DNA of 64,000 bases, taken from assembly GCF_042956465.1 (NCBI RefSeq), contig NZ_JBIBGL010000003.1:248001-312000 (forward strand), written 5' to 3'. The DNA is from Embleya sp042956465 (GTDB lineage Bacteria; Actinomycetota; Actinomycetes; Streptomycetales; Streptomycetaceae). This document shows positions 19,117 through 27,323 of this stretch, one piece after another (position 1 is the first letter of the stretch; every line of letters begins with the position of its first letter). Position numbers and translations under genes: made by a program. Under the pieces are notes generated by a model. The model was given only the letters and a program-made list of their open reading frames with translations. It did not search any database and was not told the origin of the DNA.

Positions 19117-19455
19117 GTGTACGTCTGCATGTGTTTCGGTGTCACCGACAAACAGGTGAACGACCGGATAGCCGATGGCGCCCGCACGATGCGTGAGATA
19201 GCCCAGTCCTGCGGCGGCGCCGGCACCGACTGCGGGCGCTGCGTCAAGAGCATCACCGCGATGTTGCCGCGCGACGAGTCGCGCCGCCGGCGTCGCGAGT
19301 CGTGCGCCGAGACCGAGACCTGCGCGACCGCGTGCGCCGGCACCCCTGCCGCCGCCGAGCCGGTCGCCCTGCCGATGCCCGCGGTCACCGCCGCCGTCGC
19401 GGCCTCGGCCGTGCCGGACAACGTGATCCCGCTGCGCCGGCACAGCGCCGCCTGA
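19117..19455 (+). CDS. bfd: Bacterioferritin-associated ferredoxin
   Basis: [2Fe-2S] protein of 112 residues that would reduce and release iron from bacterioferritin. The BFD-type fold is seen in YVCMCFGVTDKQV and CGGAGTDCGRCVKS, with cysteines spaced C-x-C and C-x2-C in the first 50 residues. After about residue 60 a long low-complexity tail is added, with two more cysteine clusters (CAET, CATAC) and an Ala/Val-rich end; Bfd itself is usually only about 64 residues. GTG at 19117 follows GGGGGGAA. It lies 168 nt after bfr and has a separate iron-box promoter, so it should be made under iron starvation. Confidence 0.88.
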   Translation: MYVCMCFGVTDKQVNDRIADGARTMREIAQSCGGAGTDCGRCVKSITAMLPRDESRRRRRESCAETETCATACAGTPAAAEPVALPMPAVTAAVAASAVPDNVIPLRRHSAA

Positions 19456-19533
19456 GCTTCGAGACCGAGCCCAGCGCCGACCGATCGCCGATCGACCTCC
19501 GCCGCGCGATCGGCCCCTCGCTCGGCCCTTCCC

Positions 19534-20559
19534 TCAGCCCTTCGCCGCCTGCGCGATCGCCGTCGCCGCGCGCACGCACCCGGCCGCGTCCACATCCATG
19601 TGGGTGACCAGCCGGATCAGCCGAGGCCCGAAGGCCGACACCAGCACCCCCTCCGCCCGGCAGCGCTCCACCACCGTGGCCGCGTCCGGCTGCCCCTCGC
19701 CCAGCTCGACCAGCACGATGTTGGTCTCCGGGTCGACCACCGCGAAGCCCGCGTCGCGCAGCAGGTCGGCCAACTTCCGCGCGTGCTCGTGGTCCTCGGC
19801 CAGCCGTTCGACGTGGTGCTCCAGCGCGTACAGCCCGCCCGCCGCCAGGATGCCCGCCTGGCGCAGCCCGCCGCCCATCCGGTGCCGCATCCGGCGCGCC
19901 TCGGCCTCGTACTCGGCGGGCAGCAGCACCACCGAGCCGGCCGGTGCCCCCAGGCCCTTGGACAGACACACGCCGAGCGTGTCGAACAGCGCGCCGTAGG
20001 CCCGCAGCGGCGTACCGGTGGCCACGTGCGCGTTCCAGATCCGCGCGCCGTCGCAGTGCAGCGGCAGGTCGTGCCCGTGCACCAGGTCGCGAATCGCGGT
20101 GAGCTGCTTCAGCGGGTAGACCGAGCCGCCGCCCCGGTTGTGCGTCTGCTCGACCGCCACCATCCGCGTGCCCACGGTGTACGGGTTGTCCGCCCGGATC
20201 AGCCGGGCCAGGTCGGCGACCTCCAGCAGGCCGCGCGGGCTGAGCGTGGTCCGGGTCTGGATGCCGCCGTGCCAGGCCGCCGCGGCGTCCTCGTGCGCGA
20301 CGATGTGCGCGTCGGCGTCCAGGACCAGCTCACCACCCGCCGGCACGGACAGCCGCACGGCGAGTTGATTGGCCATCACCCCGGTCGGCGTGAACAGCGC
20401 GAACGAGTGCCCGAACAGGTCGGCGACGTACTCCTCCAGCGCCCGCACGGTCGGATCCTCGGCGTACACGTCGTCGCCGACCTCGGCGTTCGCCATCGCC
20501 GCGCGCATCGCGGGGCCGGGCTTGGTGACGGTGTCGCTGCGCAGGTCGGTGAAGGTCAT
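19534..20559 (-). CDS. ltaE: Low-specificity L-threonine aldolase
   Basis: PLP fold-type I enzyme (341 residues) that splits L-threonine or allo-threonine into glycine and acetaldehyde. Family motifs include DLRSDTVTKPGPAMR at the N-terminus, VGDDVYAEDPTV, the HCDGARIWNA segment with the PLP-pairing Asp and the Schiff-base Lys201 in CLSKGLGAPAGS. Length is normal. The gene follows DAHP synthase on the same strand, but a strong terminator at 20579-20617 separates them, so it probably has its own promoter in the short space before ATG 20559. Confidence 0.93.
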   Translation of the reverse strand: MTFTDLRSDTVTKPGPAMRAAMANAEVGDDVYAEDPTVRALEEYVADLFGHSFALFTPTGVMANQLAVRLSVPAGGELVLDADAHIVAHEDAAAAWHGGIQTRTTLSPRGLLEVADLARLIRADNPYTVGTRMVAVEQTHNRGGGSVYPLKQLTAIRDLVHGHDLPLHCDGARIWNAHVATGTPLRAYGALFDTLGVCLSKGLGAPAGSVVLLPAEYEAEARRMRHRMGGGLRQAGILAAGGLYALEHHVERLAEDHEHARKLADLLRDAGFAVVDPETNIVLVELGEGQPDAATVVERCRAEGVLVSAFGPRLIRLVTHMDVDAAGCVRAATAIAQAAKG

Positions 20560-20578
20560 ATCGGCAGCATTCCAGACG

Positions 20579-20617
20579 CGCCGAAGGGCGGACCCGGGCA
20601 GGGTCCGCCCTTCGGCG
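20579..20617 (-). terminator. Terminator of DAHP synthase gene
   Basis: Bases 20579-20595 and 20601-20617 form a perfect 17-bp stem with a 5-nt loop, directly after the leftward DAHP synthase stop and before ltaE. Confidence 0.85.
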
Positions 20618-20635
20618 ATCGGGGCCGACGCCGGG

Positions 20636-21970
20636 TCAGCTCTTCCGGTACATCTCCGCGACCAGGAACGCGAGGTCGAGCGACTGGCTGCGGTTGAGCC
20701 GCGGGTCGCACGCCGTCTCGTAGCGCTGGTGCAGGTCGTCGACGAAGATCTCGTCGCCGCCGCCCACGCACTCGGTGACGTCGTCGCCGGTGAGCTCGAC
20801 GTGGATGCCGCCCGGGTGGGTGCCGAGCGCGCGGTGCACCTCGAAGAAGCCCTTGACCTCGTCCAGAACGTCGTCGAAGCGGCGGGTCTTGTGCCCGCTG
20901 GACGCCTCGAACGTGTTGCCGTGCATCGGGTCGGACACCCACACCGGCTGGGCGCCGGCCGCGGCCACCTTCTCCACCAGCGCCGGGAGGTTGTCCCGGA
21001 CCTTGCCCGCGCCCATGCGCACGATGAAGGTCAACCGGCCCGGATCGCGGTTCGGGTCCAGCTTGTCGATCAGCGCGAGCGCGTCCTCGGGCGTGGTGGT
21101 CGGGCCGAGCTTGACGCCGATCGGGTTGCGGATCCGGGACGCGAACTCCACGTGCGCGCCGTCCAGCTGCCGGGTGCGCTCGCCGATCCACACCATGTGG
21201 CCGGACACGTCGTACAGGTCGCCGGTGCGCGAGTCCACCCGGGTCAGCGCGTCCTCGTAGTCCAGGATCAGCGCCTCGTGGCTGGCGTAGAACTCCACGG
21301 TGCGGAATTCCTCGGGGTCGGTCCCGCACGCGTGCATGAAGCGCATCGCGCCGTCGATCTCGGCCGCGAGCCGCTCGTAGCGCTCGCCCGAGGGCGACAG
21401 CGCGACGAAGTCCTGGTTCCAGGCATGCACCTGGCGCAGGTCCGCGTAGCCGCCCGTGGTGAACGCGCGAACCAGGTTCAGCGTCGCGGAGGACGAGTGG
21501 TACATGCGCTTGAGCCGCTCGGGGTCCGGCGTGCGCGCGGCCTCGGTGAAGGCCAGTTCGTTGACCGCGTCGCCCCGGTAGGACGGCAGGGTCACCCCGT
21601 CGCGCGTCTCCATGCCGCTGGAGCGCGGCTTGGAGTACTGCCCGGCCATCCGACCGACCTTGACCACCGGCACGGAGGCCGCGTAGGTCAGCACGACGGC
21701 CATCTGGAGCAGCGTCTTGAGCTTGTTCTTGATCGCGTCGGCGGTGTTGCCGGCAAAGGTCTCCGCGCAATCACCGCCCTGGAGCAGGAAGGCTTCGCCC
21801 TTCGCCACCGATGCGAGCCGACCACGAAGCTGGTCGCACTCACCGGCGAAGACGAGCGGCGGATAGGAGCGGAGGTCCGCGAGGGCGGAGCCCAGGGCCT
21901 CGTTGTCCGGCCACTCGGGCTGTTGGGCCGCCGGGAGGGTACGCCAGGATTCGATGTCGTTCAGGGTCAC
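20636..21970 (-). CDS. aroH: Class II DAHP synthase
   Basis: First enzyme of the shikimate pathway, joining phosphoenolpyruvate and erythrose 4-phosphate. The 444-residue protein is of the plant/mycobacterial class II type: QQPEWPD near the N-terminus, LLQGGDCAETF with the metal-binding cysteine, KVGRMAGQYSKPRS, and the C-terminal SDPMHGN and HLELTGD-like stretch (here HVELTGDDVTEC). GTG at 21970 is preceded by TAGTCT ending 6 nt upstream, so the mRNA is probably leaderless and lacks any attenuator. It is divergent from the tryptophan-attenuated anthranilate synthase gene, placing two control points of aromatic synthesis back to back. Confidence 0.95.
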   Translation of the reverse strand: MTLNDIESWRTLPAAQQPEWPDNEALGSALADLRSYPPLVFAGECDQLRGRLASVAKGEAFLLQGGDCAETFAGNTADAIKNKLKTLLQMAVVLTYAASVPVVKVGRMAGQYSKPRSSGMETRDGVTLPSYRGDAVNELAFTEAARTPDPERLKRMYHSSSATLNLVRAFTTGGYADLRQVHAWNQDFVALSPSGERYERLAAEIDGAMRFMHACGTDPEEFRTVEFYASHEALILDYEDALTRVDSRTGDLYDVSGHMVWIGERTRQLDGAHVEFASRIRNPIGVKLGPTTTPEDALALIDKLDPNRDPGRLTFIVRMGAGKVRDNLPALVEKVAAAGAQPVWVSDPMHGNTFEASSGHKTRRFDDVLDEVKGFFEVHRALGTHPGGIHVELTGDDVTECVGGGDEIFVDDLHQRYETACDPRLNRSQSLDLAFLVAEMYRKS

Positions 21971-22058
21971 CGCTCAAGACTAAGCGGAGTGGCAACCCGT
22001 TTGGGTCCATCGCCCGGAGAACGAGACGCCGACTCGGCCCGCCCGATAGACTCCGGCC

Positions 22059-22118
22059 GTGATCGCGATCGATTTCCATCGGAGTTCCTGGTGGCCCGTC
22101 CCTGCGGCGGCCCGCTGA
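22059..22118 (+). CDS. trpL: Trp leader peptide (attenuator)
   Basis: A 19-codon frame from GTG 22059 to TGA 22116-22118 encodes a peptide with two adjacent Trp codons (TGG TGG at 22089-22094) at positions 11-12. TAGACT at 22047-22052 ends 6 nt before the GTG, so the leader mRNA appears to start at the leader start codon itself. Shortage of charged Trp-tRNA would stall ribosomes here. The segment 22106-22112 (GGCGGCC) could then pair with 22145-22151 (GGCCGCC), which is the left arm of the terminator, allowing read-through into the anthranilate synthase gene. Confidence 0.88.
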   Translation: MIAIDFHRSSWWPVPAAAR

Positions 22119-22144
22119 CTTCGCGATCACCTTGACGATCCGAC

Positions 22145-22174
22145 GGCCGCCCGGCAGGGCGGCCCTTTGTTTTT
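22145..22174 (+). terminator. Trp attenuator terminator
   Basis: GGCCGCCC (22145-22152) and GGGCGGCC (22157-22164) form an 8-bp GC stem with a 4-nt loop, followed by CTTTGTTTTT. It is the only hairpin in the window with a classic T-run. It lies between the leader peptide and the anthranilate synthase start. Confidence 0.92.
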
Positions 22175-22265
22175 CCCGGACCGGGCGGACCTCCTCCCCG
22201 GACGAGACGGACAACCGGCGGATCGCCCGGTCGGGAGGGCGTCTCTTCCCCACCGAGGAGCACCC

Positions 22266-24128
22266 ATGCGCACCGCCGACGCCCTGTCCCCGCTGTTCTC
22301 CGACGCACCGCCGCCGTTCGCGTTGATCCGCCGCGAGCACTCGTCCGAGGTCGAGCTGCTCACCGGCGAGATCGTCGACGTGCGCGACCTCGCCGACCTC
22401 CCGCTGCCCGCCGCAGGCGGCCCCGGCCACGAATTGCTCGCCCTGGTGCCGTACGCGCAGATCCGCGAGCGCGGCTTCGAGTGCCGCGAGGACGGCACCC
22501 CGCTGCGCTGCCTGAAGGTCACCGAACAACGCCGCCTGCCGCTGGACGAGGTGCTCGCCGCGCTGCCGCAGGTGCCGGTCGAGCTGCGCGGCGGCGGCTT
22601 CGACGTGGACGACGAGACCTACGCCACCATCGTCAAGCGGGTGATCGAGGACGAGATCGGCACCGGCGAGGGCGCCAACTTCGTCATCCGGCGCGACTAC
22701 CGCGATCACATCGAGGGATACACGCCGGCCTCGGCGGGCACCCTGCTGCGCCGACTGCTGACCCGGGAGAGCGGCGCCTACTGGACGTATCTGATCCACA
22801 CCGGCGACCTCACCCTGGTCGGCGCCAGCCCGGAGCGGCACGTCAGCTCGGTGGGCGGCGAGGTGGTGATGAACCCGATCAGCGGGACCTACCGGCATCC
22901 GGCCCAGGGCCCCTCGCGCGAGGGGCTGCTGGCCTTCCTGCGCGACCCCAAGGAGATCGACGAGCTGTTCATGGTCGTCGACGAGGAACTCAAGATGATG
23001 AGCGAGGTGTGCGACCTCGGCGGCGCGGTCGAGGGCCCCTTCCTCAAGCCGATGGGCCACCTCACCCACACCGAGTACCTGCTGCGCGGGATCACCTCGC
23101 ACGACGTCGCCGCGGTGCTGCGCGGCACCATGTTCGCGCCGACGGTGACCGGGAGTCCGCTGGAGAACGCGTGCCGGGTGATCCGCCGGCACGAGCCGAC
23201 CGGGCGCGGCTACTACTCCGGCGTGCTCGCGCTGATCGGGCGCGACGAGCTGGGCCGGCGCACGCTGGACGCGCCGATCCTGATCCGGACCGCGTACATC
23301 ACGCCCGACGGCGGTCTGCGGGTGCCCGCCGGCGCCACCTTGGTCCGGCACTCGACCCCCGAGGACGAGGTGGCCGAGACGCACGCGAAGGCGGCCGGGG
23401 TGCTGGCCGCGCTCGGCGTGGTGCCCGCCGCCGGGCAGGGCACGAGCGCGACGCTCGCCGCCGACCCCGAGGTGGCCGCGCTGTTGGCCGCGCGCAACAC
23501 CGCGCTCGCCCCGTTCTGGCTCCGGCCGCGGGACGAGAACGCGCTGCGTGCCCCGGAGCTGGCGGGCCGGCAGGTGCTCGTGGTGGACGGCGAGGACACC
23601 TTCACCGCGATGCTCGCGCACGTGCTGCGCACACTCGGGCTGCACGTGGAGGTCCGCAGCTACGACGACGTGACCTCGCGCCGGGTGCGCACCGCCGAAC
23701 TGGTCGTGCTCGGCCCGGGACCGGGCGACCCCCGGGACTCGGCGCACCGCAAGATCCGGCTGATGGGCGCGCTGCTGCGGACCCGCCTGGACGCGAGCGG
23801 GCCGCTGCTCGCGGTCTGCCTGGGACACCAGCTGCTGGCCCGTGAACTGGGCCTGGACCTGATCCGCAAGGCGCGGCCGTATCAGGGCAAGCAGGTCGGG
23901 ATCGACTTCTTCGGCCGGCCGGAGCAGGTCGGCTTCTACAACGCGTTCGCGGCGGTGCGGCCGGCCGCCGGGGTGCCCAACGTCGAGTTCGCCGCGGACC
24001 CGGAGAGCGGCCAGGTGCACGCACTGCGGTCGAGCCGGATGCGGCTCGCGGGTGTGCAGTTCCATCCGGAGTCGGTGCTCACCCACAACGGCCTGGGCAT
24101 CGTCCGCGAGCTGCTCGCCGGACTGTGA
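22266..24128 (+). CDS. trpE: Fused anthranilate synthase (TrpE-TrpG), PhzE-like
   Basis: Single-chain enzyme of 620 residues that makes anthranilate from chorismate and glutamine. The N-terminal two thirds are the chorismate-binding domain (GTGEGANFVIRRDY, GASPERHVSS, NPISGTYRHP, ELKMMSEVCD, GSPLENACRVIRRHE, GRGYYSGVLAL). The C-terminal glutamine amidotransferase has the nucleophile in LAVCLGHQLLA and the catalytic HPES near the end. The order and motifs resemble PhzE/ADIC-type fusions more than split TrpE and TrpG. The Trp-rich leader argues that it serves tryptophan, not phenazine-like, synthesis. ATG at 22266 has GAGGAG upstream. A terminator at 24146 ends the transcript. Confidence 0.93.
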   Translation: MRTADALSPLFSDAPPPFALIRREHSSEVELLTGEIVDVRDLADLPLPAAGGPGHELLALVPYAQIRERGFECREDGTPLRCLKVTEQRRLPLDEVLAALPQVPVELRGGGFDVDDETYATIVKRVIEDEIGTGEGANFVIRRDYRDHIEGYTPASAGTLLRRLLTRESGAYWTYLIHTGDLTLVGASPERHVSSVGGEVVMNPISGTYRHPAQGPSREGLLAFLRDPKEIDELFMVVDEELKMMSEVCDLGGAVEGPFLKPMGHLTHTEYLLRGITSHDVAAVLRGTMFAPTVTGSPLENACRVIRRHEPTGRGYYSGVLALIGRDELGRRTLDAPILIRTAYITPDGGLRVPAGATLVRHSTPEDEVAETHAKAAGVLAALGVVPAAGQGTSATLAADPEVAALLAARNTALAPFWLRPRDENALRAPELAGRQVLVVDGEDTFTAMLAHVLRTLGLHVEVRSYDDVTSRRVRTAELVVLGPGPGDPRDSAHRKIRLMGALLRTRLDASGPLLAVCLGHQLLARELGLDLIRKARPYQGKQVGIDFFGRPEQVGFYNAFAAVRPAAGVPNVEFAADPESGQVHALRSSRMRLAGVQFHPESVLTHNGLGIVRELLAGL

Positions 24129-24145
24129 GGTCCGCTCCCGAACAC

Positions 24146-24182
24146 GCGGCGGCGCCCGGTCCGAAACGGCCGGGCGCGCCGC
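24146..24182 (+). terminator. Terminator after anthranilate synthase
   Basis: GCGGCGGCGCCCGG (24146-24159) pairs with CCGGGCGCGCCGC (24170-24182) as 13 bp with one bulged G, 18 nt after the stop codon. Confidence 0.7.
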
Positions 24183-24329
24183 GGCCGCGGCGCTCGGGAC
24201 CGGCCCGCCGATCGGCCGGGACCTGCCCCGGCGTCGCACCGGCGTGCGACCATAATCGCGTTGCTCGCCACGGTGCGACGGAGGATGCTCGACCCCGTTC
24301 GTTGACCGGTTCCAGTGGAGGGGGTTCCC

Positions 24330-24455
24330 GTGGGCTCCGATTGTCCGCCGCACGACCCCGTCGACTGGAGCGGTCGCAAACGTTGCCGCAAGTGCGGAGT
24401 GACCTTCGGCGGGCCGCGCCCGCTGCCACCGTCACCACCGGAAGCCGATGGCTGA
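24330..24455 (+). CDS. 41-residue Cys/His small protein
   Basis: A short frame from GTG 24330 to TGA 24453-24455 is preceded by GGAGGGGG at 6-nt spacing. The product has Cys5, His8, Cys19 and Cys22 (the last two as RCRKCG), a possible zinc-binding set, then a Pro-rich end. Its stop overlaps the start of the APH-like kinase gene (ATG at 24448), which suggests translational coupling. I do not know a function. The tight overlap, the good ribosome-binding site and the regular codon use make it likely to be real, and it is easily missed because of its size. Confidence 0.65.
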   Translation: MGSDCPPHDPVDWSGRKRCRKCGVTFGGPRPLPPSPPEADG

Positions 24456-25341
24456 TTCGCCGCTCCCGCCGCCGCACTTCCATACGGCGCCGCGCATCCT
24501 CTGGGACGAACTGCCCACGGACGCGCGTGCCGCGGTCGAACGGTGTGCGGGACGCGTGCTGGCCGTCGCCACGGTGTGGGCCGGATTCAACTGCGAGTTC
24601 GCCGCGATCGTGACCACCGAACGGTCCCGTTACTTCGTCAAGGGTGTCCCGCGCGATCACCCCGCGGTCCCGCAACAGCGGGTGGAGGCCCGGGTCGCCC
24701 CGCACGTGGGCGCCGTGTCGCCGCGGCTGCGCTGGGAGGTGCGGCTGGACGACTGGGTGCTCCTGGGCTTCGACCACATCGTCGGCCGGCATGCCGATTT
24801 CGCGCCCGGGACCGCGGATCTGCCGCTGGTCGCGGACGCGCTGCGCCGGCTGGGCCGGGTCCCCGTCCGCGATCTGCCGCTCCCGCGGATCGAGGAGCGC
24901 TGGCGCTCGCTGTTGACCAGCCGCCAGCTGGAACTCCTGCGCGGCGAGAGCCTGTTGCACACCGATCTGCATCCGCACAATGTGCTGATCGGCGATCGGG
25001 GCCCCCGGGCCTACCTGGTCGACTGGGCGCAGCCCGCTCGGGGTCCGGCGTGGATCGAGGTGACGCTCGTGGCCAGCCGGCTGATGGACGAGGGACACAC
25101 CGCCGAGCAGGCGGCCTCGTGGGCGGACCGGTTCGCGTGCTGGCGGACGGTCTCCGGGGAGGCGATGGAGACCTTCGTGTTCGCCGCCACCAACCAGTGC
25201 GCACGCGGCATCGGCGCCACCCACGCGGCCCCCTGGAACGCCCGCCTGACCGCGCTGGCCGAGGCACGCGCGGCCCGATCGCACCGCCGCGCGTGTTCCC
25301 CCCGGCCTGCCCGATCGACCGGCCGATCGACACTAGGGTGA
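24448..25341 (+). CDS. Aminoglycoside phosphotransferase-family kinase
   Basis: APH/choline-kinase-like phosphotransferase of 297 residues. The catalytic loop is LLHTDLHPHNVLIGD (about residues 168-182) and the metal-binding aspartate follows in YLVDWAQPARG. The N-terminal lobe carries the ATP lysine in SRYFVKGVP. Such proteins phosphorylate small molecules (aminoglycosides, homoserine, sugars, methylthioribose); the acceptor cannot be told here. A Ser/Arg-rich tail ends the protein. It overlaps the 41-residue Cys protein upstream by 8 nt. Being embedded in a core region without other resistance genes, it is more likely metabolic than a resistance determinant. Confidence 0.85.
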   Translation: MADSPLPPPHFHTAPRILWDELPTDARAAVERCAGRVLAVATVWAGFNCEFAAIVTTERSRYFVKGVPRDHPAVPQQRVEARVAPHVGAVSPRLRWEVRLDDWVLLGFDHIVGRHADFAPGTADLPLVADALRRLGRVPVRDLPLPRIEERWRSLLTSRQLELLRGESLLHTDLHPHNVLIGDRGPRAYLVDWAQPARGPAWIEVTLVASRLMDEGHTAEQAASWADRFACWRTVSGEAMETFVFAATNQCARGIGATHAAPWNARLTALAEARAARSHRRACSPRPARSTGRSTLG

Positions 25342-25374
25342 ATCGGATCATCCCGATTCACCCCGGAGGCACGG

Positions 25375-25824
25375 ATGTCCGAGCTCGACGCAACGCCCAG
25401 TCCGAGCAAGTGGGTTGCCGACCAGGCCAAGCTCTACGAGGAGTCCGGCGGCACCAAGGGCATCACGATGCAGGGCTCGCCGTGCCTGCTCCTGGACACC
25501 CTGGGCCGCAAGAGCGGCATCTGGCACCGCACCGTGCTGATCTACGGACGCGACGGCGAGGACTACCTGATCGTGGCCTCGCTCGGCGGCTCGGACCACC
25601 ACCCGCTGTGGTATCTGAACCTGACCGCCAATCCGCAGGTGCGGCTGCGCGTGGAGACCGAGCGGTTCGCCGCGGTCGCCGAGACGCTCTCCCCCGAGGA
25701 GAAGGCGCGGGTGTGGCCGCACCTGGTCGAGGTGTACCCGCCCTACGAGAGCTACCAGCACAAGACCGAGCGGGACATCCCGGTGATCCGACTGCGCCGC
25801 GCGGGCGATCGGCACGGCTCCTGA
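25375..25824 (+). CDS. F420-type nitroreductase (DDN family)
   Basis: Protein of 149 residues with the split-barrel fold of deazaflavin (F420)-dependent nitroreductases related to mycobacterial Ddn. Characteristic segments are LLLDTLGRKSGIWHRTVLIY (RKSG phosphate-binding turn), YLIVASLGG and HPLWYLNLTANPQV. These enzymes use reduced F420 to reduce quinones or other acceptors. The natural substrate is unknown. ATG at 25375 has GGAGG a few bases upstream (CCCGGAGGCACGG). It follows the kinase gene by 33 nt and may be cotranscribed; a hairpin terminator lies directly after it. Confidence 0.9.
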   Translation: MSELDATPSPSKWVADQAKLYEESGGTKGITMQGSPCLLLDTLGRKSGIWHRTVLIYGRDGEDYLIVASLGGSDHHPLWYLNLTANPQVRLRVETERFAAVAETLSPEEKARVWPHLVEVYPPYESYQHKTERDIPVIRLRRAGDRHGS

Positions 25825-25839
25825 GCGGCGAAACCGGCG

Positions 25840-25873
25840 GCCGGCCCGCACCCGTATATGGGTGGGGGCCGGC
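25840..25873 (+). terminator. Terminator after DDN-family gene
   Basis: GCCGGCCCGCACCC (25840-25853) and GGGTGGGGGCCGGC (25860-25873) form a 14-bp stem with one mismatch and a GTATAT loop, 15 nt after the stop. Confidence 0.75.
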
Positions 25874-25946
25874 GCGTACCGCCCGGTAGGCTCCGGCCGT
25901 TCGCACCGACGGTCGAGCACGCTCCTTCCTACGACGGGTACCCCGC

Positions 25947-27299
25947 ATGCGCCTGCGCCGCTGTCTCGCCTCGACGGCCTTCCTCGTGCTGCTCGGCTCC
26001 CCGCTCGCGACCGCCGCGCCGGTTCCCGAACCGTCCGCCGACCGGGCGGCGGCCGAGGTCCCACCGGTCGAGCTGACCGGATTGCCGGACCGGATCAGGC
26101 CGGCCACCCCCGTCGAGGTCACCGCGAAGCTGCGCAACACCGAGCCGACCGCGTTGTCCCTGGCCCCGATGTTGTCGATCACCGGGGATCGCCGGATCAC
26201 CCCCGACCAGGCCCGGGTGGAGGTGCTCGACCCGACCCTGGGCACCTGGGTACCCACCCCCCTGGACACGGACTCGCGGGCGCCGCTGCCGTTCCCCGAC
26301 GGGCGCGGCGAGACCTCGGGTCTGCTGGCGCCGGGCGCCTCGGTCGAGTTCCGGGTGCGGTTCTCCATCGCGGCGAACGTCCCGGCGCAGTTCGTGAGCG
26401 TCGGCGTGGGTCCCCGACTCGCGGCTCCCTCCACCGACGGCGAGCCGCGCTTCACCAACGGCGTCTCCGTCGAGGCGATGCTGCTCGGACCGGACGGCGG
26501 CCTGCCCACCCGCCCGCCGCGGCCCGGCGAGAGCCGCGCCCCGTCCGTGCCGGACGCCGGGCCGGACCGGATGGGCGGTAGCGCGAAGGTGTTGCCGACC
26601 GAACGACGCGGCGCCGGCGTGACGTTCGCGCTGACCGGCGTGCCCGGCTGGCTGCGGGCGGGTGGTGGCGCCGCCGAGTTCCGGCTCACCCTCTCCAACG
26701 ACACCGACCGGATCATCCCCGGGGTGCGGCCGGAGTTGATATTCACCACCGGACAATCGCCGATCACACCGGGGCAACTCCTGGTCGAGGCCTACGACAC
26801 CTACCGACCCGGTTGGAACCCGGTCGAGCTCACGGTGCTCACCGATCCGGCGAACGGCCGCAGCGCGCACCTGTCCGGAGCGCTGGCACCCCAGCCCTGG
26901 GACGAGCAACGCCCTTTGCCGCCCGGCGAGTTGGCCACCATCGCGATCCGGGTGTCGATCCCGACCGGCTCCCCGGTGGCGGGCGGCGACCTGGCGGTGC
27001 TGGCGGGCGGCGGCCCGCCGGGGCAGGTGCCGGCCCGGCTCGCCTCCCGCAGCGACTTCCAGGTGTTCCACGTCGCCAACCCCGGCGCGCCGACCGGCAC
27101 CCCCAAACTACGGCCCGAACTGCCGCCGACCGCGTCGGACTCGGCGGCCGGACAGCGCAGGGAGGACGACGACGACCCGTTCACCCTCGCCACGGTCGCG
27201 GTCTGGATCGCGCTGGCGGGCATCGGCGGGACGGTCGTCCACTTCGCGCGCAAGAACCGTCGGGAGAGCGTCGGGACCGTGCCCGGGCCCGACGCCTGA
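25947..27299 (+). CDS. Secreted, membrane-anchored Ig-like surface protein
   Basis: A 450-residue exported protein with a signal peptide (basic start, hydrophobic core, cleavage near ATAAPVPE at about residue 24). Two similar beta-rich segments (about 40-180 and 220-370) each carry 'VTAKLRNTEP' or 'FRLTLSNDTD' type openings and a closing strand, like bacterial Ig/CARDB folds. Both repeat a pattern of ITPDQ/ITPGQ followed by VEVLDPTLGTW or VEAYDTYRPGW, so they probably arose by duplication. A C-terminal membrane helix (LATVAVWIALAGIGGTVVHF) is followed by a basic stop-transfer tail. No catalytic motif is visible. It may be a surface or wall-associated structural protein. Confidence 0.7.
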   Translation: MRLRRCLASTAFLVLLGSPLATAAPVPEPSADRAAAEVPPVELTGLPDRIRPATPVEVTAKLRNTEPTALSLAPMLSITGDRRITPDQARVEVLDPTLGTWVPTPLDTDSRAPLPFPDGRGETSGLLAPGASVEFRVRFSIAANVPAQFVSVGVGPRLAAPSTDGEPRFTNGVSVEAMLLGPDGGLPTRPPRPGESRAPSVPDAGPDRMGGSAKVLPTERRGAGVTFALTGVPGWLRAGGGAAEFRLTLSNDTDRIIPGVRPELIFTTGQSPITPGQLLVEAYDTYRPGWNPVELTVLTDPANGRSAHLSGALAPQPWDEQRPLPPGELATIAIRVSIPTGSPVAGGDLAVLAGGGPPGQVPARLASRSDFQVFHVANPGAPTGTPKLRPELPPTASDSAAGQRREDDDDPFTLATVAVWIALAGIGGTVVHFARKNRRESVGTVPGPDA

Positions 27300-27323
27300 C
27301 CCGGCGTCATCCGTGCTCGCGAA

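Noticed and set aside
21840..24353. 837-codon leftward frame opposite the anthranilate synthase gene
   Set aside because: It overlaps the attenuator and a well-supported enzyme gene on the other strand and shows no family resemblance.
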